DNA of 64,000 nt. Origin: Actinomycetota bacterium (GTDB taxonomy: Bacteria > Actinomycetota > Actinomycetes > Nanopelagicales > Nanopelagicaceae). The translations under genes were made by a program, and so were the position numbers. Shown here piece by piece: positions 54,698-62,865 of this stretch. The notes under the pieces were generated by a model. The model saw nothing but the letters and a program-made list of their open reading frames with translations, did no database searches and was not told where the DNA came from. Positions within the stretch are counted from its first letter, which is position 1. Every line of letters begins with the position of its first letter. The stretch is from positions 1-64,000 of the forward strand of contig RGJX01000001.1 in assembly GCA_010023045.1 (NCBI GenBank), in the 5' to 3' direction.

Positions 54698-55479
54698 AAT
54701 TTAGCAGTCTCTCTAATTGCGGCGATTACATCCTGGGGGCTATCCCACATGGGGGCATGTCCGGTATTAGGAAAGATAATCCACTTAGCATGAGCTGGTG
54801 CGATTGAGCGTTCTTGGCAAGTAGTTTCAGGGAGCGTGCGATCAGTATCACCAAAAATAATTGTCACGGGAATCTGCTCTGGAATTTTTCCATCGAAACG
54901 TTTCATCAACATCCCATCCCAGGCAGGGTAATAGCCATCTGCCTTTGCCATCGCAGTTACTGCGTCTAGACAGAGTTCATAAGAGAATTCATTCCATCTT
55001 GGGCTCACATCAGCAAAACCGAGCTTGCGCGCTGCTTCAAAATGCAGCGCTGTTGGCGCCAATTTGCTAGTCGATCGAGCTAGAAATCTTGCTAGCGCTG
55101 TTGCGGGATAGCGCACGTTGTAAGGGTTTAGCCAAAGACCCGCGGGAGCAAGGCCGGTCACGCTCTTCACTCGCTCGGGGGCAGAACTTGCAATCTCAAG
55201 TGCAACCCAACCACCCAGAGAGTTACCAACGACATGGAATTCTTCTAAGCCCAACTCACTCATTTCATTAAGCGCGGAAAGGGCCAAGCTATGTGGATCC
55301 ATAGGCGCCCCTTTAATCAACGGGGTATCTCCATGTCCAGGTAGATCTACTAACACAACTTTGAAGTGCTGGGCTAGCTCGCTTTGGATCGGTTTCCATG
55401 CAGTACTTGCCGATCCCATGCCATGAATTAGCAATAACGGTTCACCTTCACCAAATACTTTTTGACTAAGGCGTTGCAT
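54694..55479 (-). CDS. Alpha/beta hydrolase
   Basis: 261 residues. Oxyanion region 'LLIHGMGSASTAW', nucleophile elbow 'VVGNSLGGWVALEIA' with Ser, acid Asp in 'IIFGDTDRTLP', and His in 'FPNTGHAPMW'. All catalytic residues are present. The fold covers esterases, thioesterases and C-C hydrolases; the carotenoid operon context could mean acyl or ester chemistry, but no evidence fixes the substrate. It overlaps YbaK by one base. Confidence 0.85.
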   Translation of the reverse strand: MQRLSQKVFGEGEPLLLIHGMGSASTAWKPIQSELAQHFKVVLVDLPGHGDTPLIKGAPMDPHSLALSALNEMSELGLEEFHVVGNSLGGWVALEIASSAPERVKSVTGLAPAGLWLNPYNVRYPATALARFLARSTSKLAPTALHFEAARKLGFADVSPRWNEFSYELCLDAVTAMAKADGYYPAWDGMLMKRFDGKIPEQIPVTIIFGDTDRTLPETTCQERSIAPAHAKWIIFPNTGHAPMWDSPQDVIAAIRETAKL

Positions 55480-55967
55480 CAGTCGCCAACTACCGCATCA
55501 GTACCGCCAGTTACTCTAAGTAGTTCATCAAAGCTAGTTGGAAAAACTGTATGGGGATGGCCAGCGGCAGCCCAAACTTCTTCATATTCACCAAGCGCTC
55601 TATCAATCAAAATTATTTCAGGGGCGTTTAGCCAACCGACTGGGGCAACTCCACCTACAGAGTATCCCGAGACATTCTTAACGTAGTCTGCATCGGCTCT
55701 TCCAAGTCCTTCTACTCCTAGATCCCTTGATACCAAATCAGTGTTTACGCGATGCCGACCTGAGGTCACTATCAAAAGTGGATTGCCGCTTGGAAGTTTG
55801 AAGACGATTGAGGAAGCTATCTGTCCCACTTGTATGCCAAGTGCCGTTGCCGCATCTTGTGCAGTGCGCGCGCTATCAGAGAGAACTTTTATCTCGCCTG
55901 ACATCTCATTGCGTTTTATTGCCTCAGCGGCACGCTTTACTGCAGCCTTTTCTAATATGCCGTCCAC
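55479..55967 (-). CDS. YbaK/ProX-type aminoacyl-tRNA editing domain protein
   Basis: 162 residues. 'VGQIASSIVFKLPSGNPLLIV' contains the conserved active-site Lys, and 'GYSVGGVAPVGWLN' the substrate-loop signature of the YbaK/EbsC fold. These proteins hydrolyse mischarged tRNAs such as Cys-tRNA(Pro) or Ala-tRNA(Pro). It stands first in the run that leads into the carotenoid operon, 13 bases after TauE, but its role is housekeeping. Confidence 0.88.
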   Translation of the reverse strand: MDGILEKAAVKRAAEAIKRNEMSGEIKVLSDSARTAQDAATALGIQVGQIASSIVFKLPSGNPLLIVTSGRHRVNTDLVSRDLGVEGLGRADADYVKNVSGYSVGGVAPVGWLNAPEIILIDRALGEYEEVWAAAGHPHTVFPTSFDELLRVTGGTDAVVGD

Positions 55968-55980
55968 TTCTAAATTCTAT

Positions 55981-56727
55981 TCAAAAGAGCCATGTCTCAA
56001 TGAGAGTGAAGGCGGCTATGGCAAATACGGTGTATGCAAATGCACGTTTTAAAGATTGCGGGCTCATCGAAGTACTCCGTTTGGCAGCTAACGTTGAGAT
56101 TAGGACCGCAACTACCGCGATGAGGATTGGTATTTCCCAGGAGACTTCCTCCCAATGACGGTAATGAGCAAAGAAGCCCGTGAGCGTGTTTATCGTGATT
56201 ATGAAGAGCGAAGTACCTGCGGCTTTGGCGGGAGAGACGTTGTAAAAGAGGACCAAGATAGGGATTGCGATAAACCCTCCGCCGATACCGAAGAGACCCG
56301 TAAGTGCGCCCACCAACAGCGATAAGCCAATCAGCGCAGGTAGGGGCATCTTCCGTTCACTTGATCCAGTGGGCGGCTTTAGCAGCATTGAAATTCCCGC
56401 AGAGATGAGAACTAGTGAAAAGCCGGTGAGGATAATTGATTCAGAGATCTTTGGGAGCACATAAGCTCCACCGAAATTTGTTGCTAATCCAATCGCCCAA
56501 ATTGAGAGCGATTCTTTAACCAGAACATCCTTACTTTTGAACTTAGAGATAACTCCAGATAACGCCCCACTAAATACAATTATGAGTGAAGCAGTAGTTG
56601 CTTGCACCGGCGTCATTCCAAATACATAGATCAACATAGGAACAGCTACCATCGAGCCTCCGGCGCCAACAAAGCCCAAGATTGAACCGATGGCAACGCC
56701 ACAGATGATGGCTAGGAGTATTTCCAC
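55981..56727 (-). CDS. TauE/SafE family sulfite exporter-like permease
   Basis: 248 residues, seven to eight membrane spans in two repeats, each with the family sequence type ('GFVGAGGSMVAVPMLIYVFG' and 'GLFGIGGGFIAIPILVLFYN'). Members move organosulfur anions such as sulfite or sulfoacetate. The substrate here is not clear. A strong terminator separates it from doxX upstream. Confidence 0.88.
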   Translation of the reverse strand: MEILLAIICGVAIGSILGFVGAGGSMVAVPMLIYVFGMTPVQATTASLIIVFSGALSGVISKFKSKDVLVKESLSIWAIGLATNFGGAYVLPKISESIILTGFSLVLISAGISMLLKPPTGSSERKMPLPALIGLSLLVGALTGLFGIGGGFIAIPILVLFYNVSPAKAAGTSLFIITINTLTGFFAHYRHWEEVSWEIPILIAVVAVLISTLAAKRSTSMSPQSLKRAFAYTVFAIAAFTLIETWLF

Positions 56728-56748
56728 GAGGTAAAGGTAGCCTGAAAT

Positions 56749-56782
56749 AAATAAGACCCCTGAGAAGCCAGGGGTCTTATTT
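56749..56782 (-). terminator. Rho-independent terminator after doxX
   Basis: A perfect 14-bp stem pairs 56749-56762 with 56769-56782 around a six-base loop. The minus-strand side ends in a T-rich CTTATTTATTTC. It lies directly downstream of doxX and ahead of the TauE gene. The symmetrical AT-rich edges would allow function in both directions. Confidence 0.88.
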
Positions 56783-56810
56783 GTGACTCTTTATGTATTA
56801 GAGTTTTGTA

Positions 56811-57224
56811 TTAGAGGTTGAAGAATCCATCAGTGACCGCAGGACCGAAATCAACTCCGCTTCCAACCAATACGAAGATAATCAAGGCAGCGCCGGCAAG
56901 AGAGAGGTTCTTGAAGAAATTGATCATCTCACCTTGCTTGGCTTGCGGATCCTGGATGGTCCAGAAGTTATGCATCATAAATGCGGTTGGCACGAGGAAG
57001 AGCGCAAGAAGTAGCGCACCGAGATCGGCGTAAACGCCAAAGACAATGTAGAGACCACCGATGATCAACATCAGGCCGGTCACTATGACCGCTAACTTGG
57101 CAGCCGGAACTTTCTTGAATTTGGCGTAGCCAGTCATGTCATTGAGCTTTGTGAGGTGTGCGATACCTGAGTTGATGAAGATCAACGCAAAGAGCACGCG
57201 ACCGATTACCAGGAGAATATCCAT
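56811..57224 (-). CDS. DoxX family membrane protein
   Basis: 137 residues, four membrane spans. 'GRVLFALIFINSGIAHLTKL' and 'TAFMMHNFWTIQD' are DoxX blocks. DoxX proteins are linked to redox and thiosulfate/oxidative-stress responses; in mycobacteria one joins a membrane complex with superoxide dismutase. An AAAGGA ribosome site precedes ATG 57224. It is monocistronic, bounded by two strong terminators. Confidence 0.88.
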   Translation of the reverse strand: MDILLVIGRVLFALIFINSGIAHLTKLNDMTGYAKFKKVPAAKLAVIVTGLMLIIGGLYIVFGVYADLGALLLALFLVPTAFMMHNFWTIQDPQAKQGEMINFFKNLSLAGAALIIFVLVGSGVDFGPAVTDGFFNL

Positions 57225-57248
57225 TTAGTTTGCGTCCTTTCGAGACAG

Positions 57249-57285
57249 TTGGTTGAAGATTAAACCAATTTGCTTGAAGTTTCAA
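57249..57285 (-). promoter_or_regulatory. Inverted repeats upstream of doxX (possible operator)
   Basis: TTGAA-GT-TTCAA at 57274-57285 is a short palindrome with flanking pairs (CTTGAAG/CAACTA). A second inverted repeat TTGGTT...AACCAA spans 57249-57268 with an eight-base loop. Both lie 25-60 bases before the doxX start. The first resembles the TTGAA-N2-TTCAA operators of MarR-type regulators. No regulator gene is nearby. Confidence 0.35.
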
Positions 57286-57310
57286 CTATTTCGGCGTGTC
57301 GCAAAAGAAA

Positions 57311-57337
57311 ACCGCGCCTTTTTTTCAAAGGCGCGGT
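57311..57337 (-). terminator. Rho-independent terminator after the nucleotidase gene
   Basis: An 11-bp GC-rich stem (ACCGCGCCTTT, 57311-57321, with 57327-57337) closes a five-base loop. On the minus strand it is followed by TTTTCTTTTG. It lies 19 bases beyond the nucleotidase-like gene and upstream of doxX. Confidence 0.9.
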
Positions 57338-57355
57338 CTCTTTTATTTCTAGCTT

Positions 57356-59236
57356 TTAGCCTACTTTTGTGATTCGTCCATCAGCTTTAGGAGTCTGGGT
57401 GACTCGCTTAGCTGCTAGATCTGCCTTGATTCCATCAACCAATATGTCTAGCAATAACTTGCCAGGGAATTTAGCGGTAGAAGGATTTAGCATCGTATAA
57501 CCATCGCCTCCATAGAGCATGAAGTCGTTTGTGGCTACCGTGTAGGTCTTTGCATCTTTTGCGATTGCAGTTCCATCTAACTTAGTAACAGCAGTGATTC
57601 TTGATCCCACTGCTTTTGAAGTGTCGAAGGAGAACTTGAATCCAGAGATTTGCGGGAATCGACCACCGGATGGATGTTGCGAGACTCCATTTTCTAGAGC
57701 GGCCCAGAGCTGGGTTCCAGAAATTGTCGCAACAGCAACTGAGTTACCAAATGGAAGCACTGAGATTGCATCTCCGAGGGTCACATCAAATGGACCAGTA
57801 ACCCCGGCTGCGGGGCGCTTGTAAGTTGTATCGACAGCTTTGTAAGTAGCCGCTGGGAAGGTATCGCGTAGACCGCCACCATTTGTTAGCGCAAAGTCAG
57901 TCTTCAATTCCTTGCGCATCAAATCAGCGAGGTAATTACCCATTGGAGTTTCGCCAGCGCGCTCTACGGCAGGAGTACCGCCGCGTGGGAATAGTTCAGA
58001 AACTTGACCAATCTTTACATCAAGTTTGGTCACCAGTTGATCCTTATATTTATTAACGAGCGCCGCACCAGCTGTATCAGCGGTTACACCCTTTAGGTCA
58101 GCGGTTGTTACGTAGTCGAGGGATGCTCCCTGGACTCTGCTTCCACTTACGCAGAGCTGGATACGGTTGTAACCAACACCAGCATTTGGGGTTTGTGCGA
58201 TGAGAGTCGAGCCATAGCGAGCCGAAGTTCCCATGATGCTGCTGTAGCGCTGGTGGCTATGGCCACCAAGAACTGCTGCTGCACCCTTGATTCCCTTTGC
58301 GAGATCCAAGAGTTGGCCCTTTGCTAGCCCATCAGCGTTCTCTGACCAGCCGTAATGAAGTAGCGCTACAACAATGTCAGCGCCAGCGGACTTTGCATCC
58401 TTGATTGCTTGATTTACGCCAGCAACCGAGGCGGAGATTTGTAAGGTCTTCTTCGCACCACTTGCATCTGTGTAATCGAGGTTTCCAGGGAAAATTACCT
58501 CAGGTGTCTCATCGGTATTCATTCCGACAACGCCAACTTTTACTCCACCACGGTCGATAATCACATAACTCTTAGCTGCTTTTGTACCTGACTTAAGCGG
58601 CTCAAGGGAGCTGTAATTAGATGCGACCCAGGCAAAATCAGAAGCGCCGATGACTTTCTGGACGTGAGCGATATTTCTATCATGCTCATGATTTCCAAAT
58701 GTAGAGACATCGAACTTCATCAAATTCATTGATTCGATAGTTGGAAGTTCTTCGAATTGGCTTGAGATAGCCGGAGCTGCGCCAATATTGTCACCGCTTG
58801 AAAGAGTGATAGTTGAGGCAACAGCAGTTGCTGTGAAAGTCTTGCTCCACTTTGCAGCAGGTGAGAAGCCATAAGCATTTACAGCCTGCACATTTACAGT
58901 TGCAGAGGTCTGTCCTTCAAGAATCGGTAGTCGAACCGAACCGGATGTGGTTGCAGGTACGACAACTGGACATGATCCTTGTCCACCGGTAACTACATAG
59001 TGAGTTACCGCAGGTGATGCGCTAACAGGATTGAATCGGACACGGATACCGGCATCAGTTACATATGCCTTGGTGATGGTTGGTGCTGCAGGAACAGCAT
59101 AGGTATTTGCTGAGGCCTGCGGGGAAGTGAGCACTACGAGAGCGGATATCACTAGCGCGAGGGAGCTTGTGATGGCAGAGAGACGTACGCGGAGGGAGTT
59201 GCCCTGGGCGGACGTGGATGGCTTGTGTGTGATCAC
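57356..59236 (-). CDS. Secreted 5'-nucleotidase/UshA-like protein lacking the first metal motif
   Basis: About 626 residues from GTG 59236; the frame is open upstream, but those residues do not look like a signal peptide. Signal peptide ~12-44, an FN3-like domain ~48-140, then a metallophosphatase and a C-terminal 5'-nucleotidase domain ('NGGGLRDTF', 'SVLPFGNSVAV', 'NDFMLYGGDGYTML'). Metal motifs 'SSGDNIG', 'TFGNHEHD' and 'GGHSHQ' are present. The first, D-x-H in the 'NDFHG' block plus about 45-55 residues normally before SGDN, is absent: the FN3 segment runs straight into 'STITLSSGDN'. The lost piece keeps the frame. Activity is doubtful as written. Confidence 0.85.
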   Translation of the reverse strand: MITHKPSTSAQGNSLRVRLSAITSSLALVISALVVLTSPQASANTYAVPAAPTITKAYVTDAGIRVRFNPVSASPAVTHYVVTGGQGSCPVVVPATTSGSVRLPILEGQTSATVNVQAVNAYGFSPAAKWSKTFTATAVASTITLSSGDNIGAAPAISSQFEELPTIESMNLMKFDVSTFGNHEHDRNIAHVQKVIGASDFAWVASNYSSLEPLKSGTKAAKSYVIIDRGGVKVGVVGMNTDETPEVIFPGNLDYTDASGAKKTLQISASVAGVNQAIKDAKSAGADIVVALLHYGWSENADGLAKGQLLDLAKGIKGAAAVLGGHSHQRYSSIMGTSARYGSTLIAQTPNAGVGYNRIQLCVSGSRVQGASLDYVTTADLKGVTADTAGAALVNKYKDQLVTKLDVKIGQVSELFPRGGTPAVERAGETPMGNYLADLMRKELKTDFALTNGGGLRDTFPAATYKAVDTTYKRPAAGVTGPFDVTLGDAISVLPFGNSVAVATISGTQLWAALENGVSQHPSGGRFPQISGFKFSFDTSKAVGSRITAVTKLDGTAIAKDAKTYTVATNDFMLYGGDGYTMLNPSTAKFPGKLLLDILVDGIKADLAAKRVTQTPKADGRITKVG

Positions 59237-59255
59237 GGGCGGATACTCGCACCGC

Positions 59256-59279
59256 CTAGGTAAATAACTAGGTAAATAA
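59256..59279 (+). repeat. Tandem 12-bp repeat (two copies)
   Basis: CTAGGTAAATAA occurs twice head to tail, at 59256-59267 and 59268-59279. It lies just upstream of the nucleotidase start codon, in the gap to the SOS cassette. On the minus strand it gives two T-rich TTATTTACCTAG units, which may belong to the nucleotidase promoter. Confidence 0.85.
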
Positions 59280-59326
59280 GAGGCGAGCGGCTCGTGTCGG
59301 TTGGGCCAACATTCGTAGATCAGCAT

Positions 59327-59370
59327 TTGCAGCCTGTCAGGCCCCTTCGCTAGGGTTCGAACAAATGTTC
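59327..59370 (+). promoter_or_regulatory. SOS promoter with LexA operator across a start codon
   Basis: A perfect operator GAAC-AAAT-GTTC lies at 59359-59370, inside the longer palindrome TTCGAACAAATGTTCGAA. A -35-like TTGCAG (59327-59332) and a -10-like TAGGGT (59351-59356) are 18 bases apart. Transcription should begin at about 59363-59365, which is the A of the DUF6504 ATG (59365), so the mRNA is probably leaderless. The operator covers both the start of transcription and the start codon. Confidence 0.75.
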
Positions 59371-59667
59371 GAAAATCCTAACCCACCCCAGATATACCTA
59401 ATAGGCGGCGAGCCGGCTGAATTCACCTTCCGCGGCCAGCGCTTCCGTATCCATTCCGTTTTATCTTCTTGGCGCGAATCAGGTGGCTGGTGGAATCGAG
59501 CGAGCGATGGCTTCTATCGCCCCGATGATGGTGCGCGCATTCTCTGGCGAGTAGAGGCAGCCCCGATTGGAACGATGGCGACCTTCGAGATTGAACGCGA
59601 AGAGGTTATCGATCCTCGTAATCCAATCTGGCGGATAAGGCCGACCTCAAGATCTGCCAGCGCTTAA
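59365..59667 (+). CDS. DUF6504 family protein, first gene of the SOS cassette
   Basis: 100 residues. 'GGEPAEFTFRGQRFRIHSVLSSW' opens the domain and 'TFEIEREEVIDPRNPIWRIRP' ends it. DUF6504 is a small actinobacterial family usually found beside Y-family or DnaE2 polymerase genes, function unknown. No ribosome site is visible; the ATG sits within the LexA operator, which fits a leaderless transcript. The stop at 59665-59667 touches the first unit of the 14-bp repeat before dnaE2. Confidence 0.82.
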   Translation: MFENPNPPQIYLIGGEPAEFTFRGQRFRIHSVLSSWRESGGWWNRASDGFYRPDDGARILWRVEAAPIGTMATFEIEREEVIDPRNPIWRIRPTSRSASA

Positions 59668-59707
59668 AGACATGAGCTTAGGGACATGAGCTTAAAGACA
59701 TGAGCTT
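59666..59707 (+). repeat. Triplicated 14-bp repeat forming overlapping start/stop codons
   Basis: Three units of A-R-R-GACATGAGCTT lie at 59666-59679, 59680-59693 and 59694-59707, with only the R positions varying. Each holds an ATG (59672, 59686, 59700). Because 14 is not a multiple of three, the first two open frames end after five codons ('MSLGT' and 'MSLKT') with a TGA that overlaps the next ATG. The third ATG is the dnaE2 start. Confidence 0.9.
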
Positions 59708-62700
59708 CACACATCTACATGTAGCAAGTGGCTACTCATTTAAATATGGAACAAATCTTCCCGACCAACTAGTTGCTAGAGCTGGCGAGTTAGGGATGAA
59801 CGCACTTGCCCTAACTGATCGAGATACTCTCGCTGGCGCTATCCGTTTTGCCACAAGTTGCGAATTAAATTCAATCGCTCCGATTATCGGAATAGATATC
59901 GAGTATGAGAATCAATCTAGGTTGACACTTCTAGCTACTCCAAATAATTGGAGCTCGTTAGTTCGCCTAGTAACAGCGCTAAAACGACTTAGTTCACCTC
60001 CAGGCGCTGATTTCTTTATTGCTAATGAAAGTCACACAAAAAATCTTCTTCTATTGCATGGACCAAGCTCTGAGGTAAGCCTGGCGATTCTCTCGCGTCG
60101 TTACGATAAAGCGCTCGCAATCTTAAATAAGACTAGAGATATATTTAAAGATCAAGCTCTTGAGTGCGTCACTCATCTAGAGAGCGAGGGAATCCGATCT
60201 ACCGCACATGCTGCTAGAACCCTTGGATTTGCTAGAGATAATGATCTAAAAGTTGTATTAAGTAATGCCGTTCGAATGAGAGAACGTTTGGATGCCCCAA
60301 TCGCCGATATCTTGGATGCGACTCGAAATCTCTTGCCACTTCATCGCAGCGTTGTAGAGCGCAAGAACGCTGAGGCATTCTTGAAAAGTAGCGAGGAGAT
60401 GGCTTATTTAGCGGAGATTATCGCTAGGGCAGCCGGGGAGCGGAACGGAAGGCTTCTGCTTCGAACAACTAGAGAGTGGGCAGAATCGGCCCAACTATCG
60501 CCACGAATTGATATTGGAATCGGTTCGATTCACCTTCCCGAACCAAGCGTTGTTGGCGCATCTAGCCATGAAGAACTGGTGAACCAATTAAGAGAGCGTT
60601 CTTACTCAGGCATAAATTGGCGTTATGGAAGTGAAGTATCTAGCGATGTAATAGATCGATTGGAGAAAGAGCTACAGATAATCAAAACCCTTGGCTACGA
60701 GTCATATTTCCTAACTGTCGCAGACGTGACCGATCGCGCTCGTAACTCTGGAATCCGAGTCGCAGCCCGAGGGAGCGGCGCTGGTTCACTTGTCTGCCAC
60801 TTGCTTGGGATATCTGGGGTTGAGCCGCTATCACTTGGACTTCTCATGGAGCGATTTTGCTCGCCACTTAGAGCTGCGCTTCCTGATATCGATATCGATG
60901 TCGAATCAGCTCGCCGCCTTGAAATCTATGATCAAGTATTTGATTTCTATAAAGAGCGAGCCGCAACTGTTGCGATGTTTGATACATATCGCGCTCGCCA
61001 TGCGATTCGTGATGTTGGCGCCGCGCTCTCACTTCCACCAATGGAGATTGATTTAGTAGCAAAGTCGCTACCGCACATAAGAGCGCGAAATATAGGTAAA
61101 TCTCTAGAGAATCTGCCGGAACTTAAAACTCTAAATCTCACTTCGCCACTTTGGCGGATGGCGATTGGTTTGGCTGAACGACTAGATGGATTACCAAGAA
61201 ACCTTGCAATGCATCCTTGCGCTGTTGTCTTATCTGATATCGGTTTATATGACCGCGCTCCAATTGAAGAGAATGCAAGCGGCTACCCAATGATTCAATG
61301 GGATAAGGATGATGTAGAGGCAATCGGCTTATTGAAGCTGGACATCCTTGGGGTACGGATGCAATCCACGCTTGCCTATGCTGTTACTGAGATAGAGCGG
61401 AGCGCTAATAAGAAGATAGATATCGATTCGATACCTCTTGATGATGGCGCAACCTTCGAATTAATCCAATCAACTAAGACTCTAGGCCTATTCCAAATCG
61501 AGAGCCCTGGGCAACGTGAACTAGTAGGAAAGTTCGCACCCGAGAGCTTTAACGATCTGATAATCGATATCTCACTCTTCCGCCCCGGCCCGGTAAAGAG
61601 CGACATGATTACTCCATTCTTAAATAGCCGGCAGGGCTGGAAGCCAAGATCAATCATCCATCCTGATCTCGCCCCGATATTGAGTGATACCGAAGGGGTT
61701 GTCGTATTCCACGAACAGGTCATCGAAATCATCTCGACTATGACTGGAGTCTCGCTAGCTGAAGCTGATGAGAAGCGACGCGCTTTAGGTGATCGCGATA
61801 GCCAACAAGTTATCTGTGATTGGTTCTTTCCGGCTGCGCTTGCTCGCGGTTACTCATTAGCGGTGGTAACAGAAATTTGGGATGTGCTGCGCGCCTTTGC
61901 CTCCTTTGGTTTCTGTAAAGCTCATGCCGCAGCCTTTGCACTACCCACCTATCAATCTGCTTGGTTAAAAACCCACTACCCAGCTGCTTTTCTAGCTGGC
62001 GTCTTAACTCATGATCCAGGGATGTATCCAAAGCGATTAATCCTCGATGAGGTCCGCCAATGCGGGATAAAGATCGCCCCAATTGATATCAACCGCTCAG
62101 ATAGGAGCTATCGAGTAGAGGCTGGCGCGATTCGAATTGCTCTATCTGATGTGAGCGGCATTAGCGATAACGAGGTTGATTCGATAATGAAAGCCCGGCC
62201 ATTTCTAGATCTCGCTGACTTCGTACATAGAGCTGAAGTAAGTAAGCCGATTACCGAATCTCTACTTATGGTCGGAGCTTTTGACTCTTTATATGAAACT
62301 AACCTGAATCGTCGCGATCTATTACTCCACTTAAATGATTTATATAAGTGGTCGCGCTCAACAAGTAAAACCAGTAGCTCCCAACTAACTATGGCCTTTA
62401 CGCCATCGCTAGTTAAAAGTGGTCTACCTGATCTGAGAAGTGATGAATTGGTAAAGCATGAGATTGAGCATCTAAATATGGATATCTCACATCACATGAT
62501 TGAGTTCTACTCTAATTTCTTAAATGAGATTGGTGCGGTTCGCTCAAGCGATTTATTAAAGCAACGCTCTAAATCTCAAGTCCTTGTCGCTGGAGTAAAA
62601 GTAGCGCTACAAACTCCGCCCGTAAGATCAGGCAAGCGAGTTATGTTTTTAACCCTCGATGATGGCTTTGGTTGTAGCGATGCCACTTTCTTTGAAGATA

Positions 62701-62861
62701 CCCAAAAATCCTATGCAAGTACGCTTCTTAACTCTCAGCTCTTATTAGTTCGAGGAGAGATAAGAAGAACCGGACCTAGGGGAGTCTCGCTCCGCGCCAC
62801 CGGGGCATGGGGACTACTAGATGCCTATGAAAAGTGGCGTAATCTCGCATCTTGTGAGTGA
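59700..62861 (+). CDS. dnaE2: Error-prone DNA polymerase III alpha subunit
   Basis: 1053 residues. An N-terminal PHP domain begins 'THLHVASGYSF' (His5, His7) and 'ALALTDRDTLAGAIRFA'. The polymerase palm has 'LPDIDIDVESARR' with catalytic Asp396 and Asp398, aligned with E. coli D401/D403; 'FQIESPGQRELV' and 'FRPGPVKSDMI' follow, and an OB-like segment near the C-terminus. The length and sequence type match DnaE2 rather than the replicative DnaE1. In mycobacteria it performs SOS mutagenesis with ImuA' and ImuB. Here it is controlled by the LexA operator at 59359 and shares the operon with a Y-family polymerase. No ribosome site precedes ATG 59700. Confidence 0.93.
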   Translation: MSFTHLHVASGYSFKYGTNLPDQLVARAGELGMNALALTDRDTLAGAIRFATSCELNSIAPIIGIDIEYENQSRLTLLATPNNWSSLVRLVTALKRLSSPPGADFFIANESHTKNLLLLHGPSSEVSLAILSRRYDKALAILNKTRDIFKDQALECVTHLESEGIRSTAHAARTLGFARDNDLKVVLSNAVRMRERLDAPIADILDATRNLLPLHRSVVERKNAEAFLKSSEEMAYLAEIIARAAGERNGRLLLRTTREWAESAQLSPRIDIGIGSIHLPEPSVVGASSHEELVNQLRERSYSGINWRYGSEVSSDVIDRLEKELQIIKTLGYESYFLTVADVTDRARNSGIRVAARGSGAGSLVCHLLGISGVEPLSLGLLMERFCSPLRAALPDIDIDVESARRLEIYDQVFDFYKERAATVAMFDTYRARHAIRDVGAALSLPPMEIDLVAKSLPHIRARNIGKSLENLPELKTLNLTSPLWRMAIGLAERLDGLPRNLAMHPCAVVLSDIGLYDRAPIEENASGYPMIQWDKDDVEAIGLLKLDILGVRMQSTLAYAVTEIERSANKKIDIDSIPLDDGATFELIQSTKTLGLFQIESPGQRELVGKFAPESFNDLIIDISLFRPGPVKSDMITPFLNSRQGWKPRSIIHPDLAPILSDTEGVVVFHEQVIEIISTMTGVSLAEADEKRRALGDRDSQQVICDWFFPAALARGYSLAVVTEIWDVLRAFASFGFCKAHAAAFALPTYQSAWLKTHYPAAFLAGVLTHDPGMYPKRLILDEVRQCGIKIAPIDINRSDRSYRVEAGAIRIALSDVSGISDNEVDSIMKARPFLDLADFVHRAEVSKPITESLLMVGAFDSLYETNLNRRDLLLHLNDLYKWSRSTSKTSSSQLTMAFTPSLVKSGLPDLRSDELVKHEIEHLNMDISHHMIEFYSNFLNEIGAVRSSDLLKQRSKSQVLVAGVKVALQTPPVRSGKRVMFLTLDDGFGCSDATFFEDTQKSYASTLLNSQLLLVRGEIRRTGPRGVSLRATGAWGLLDAYEKWRNLASCE

Positions 62862-62865
62862 AGCA

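Noticed and set aside
59666-59707. 14-bp repeats as a CRISPR or phage element
   Set aside because: Units are too short and contiguous without spacers; they are explained as overlapping start/stop codons.
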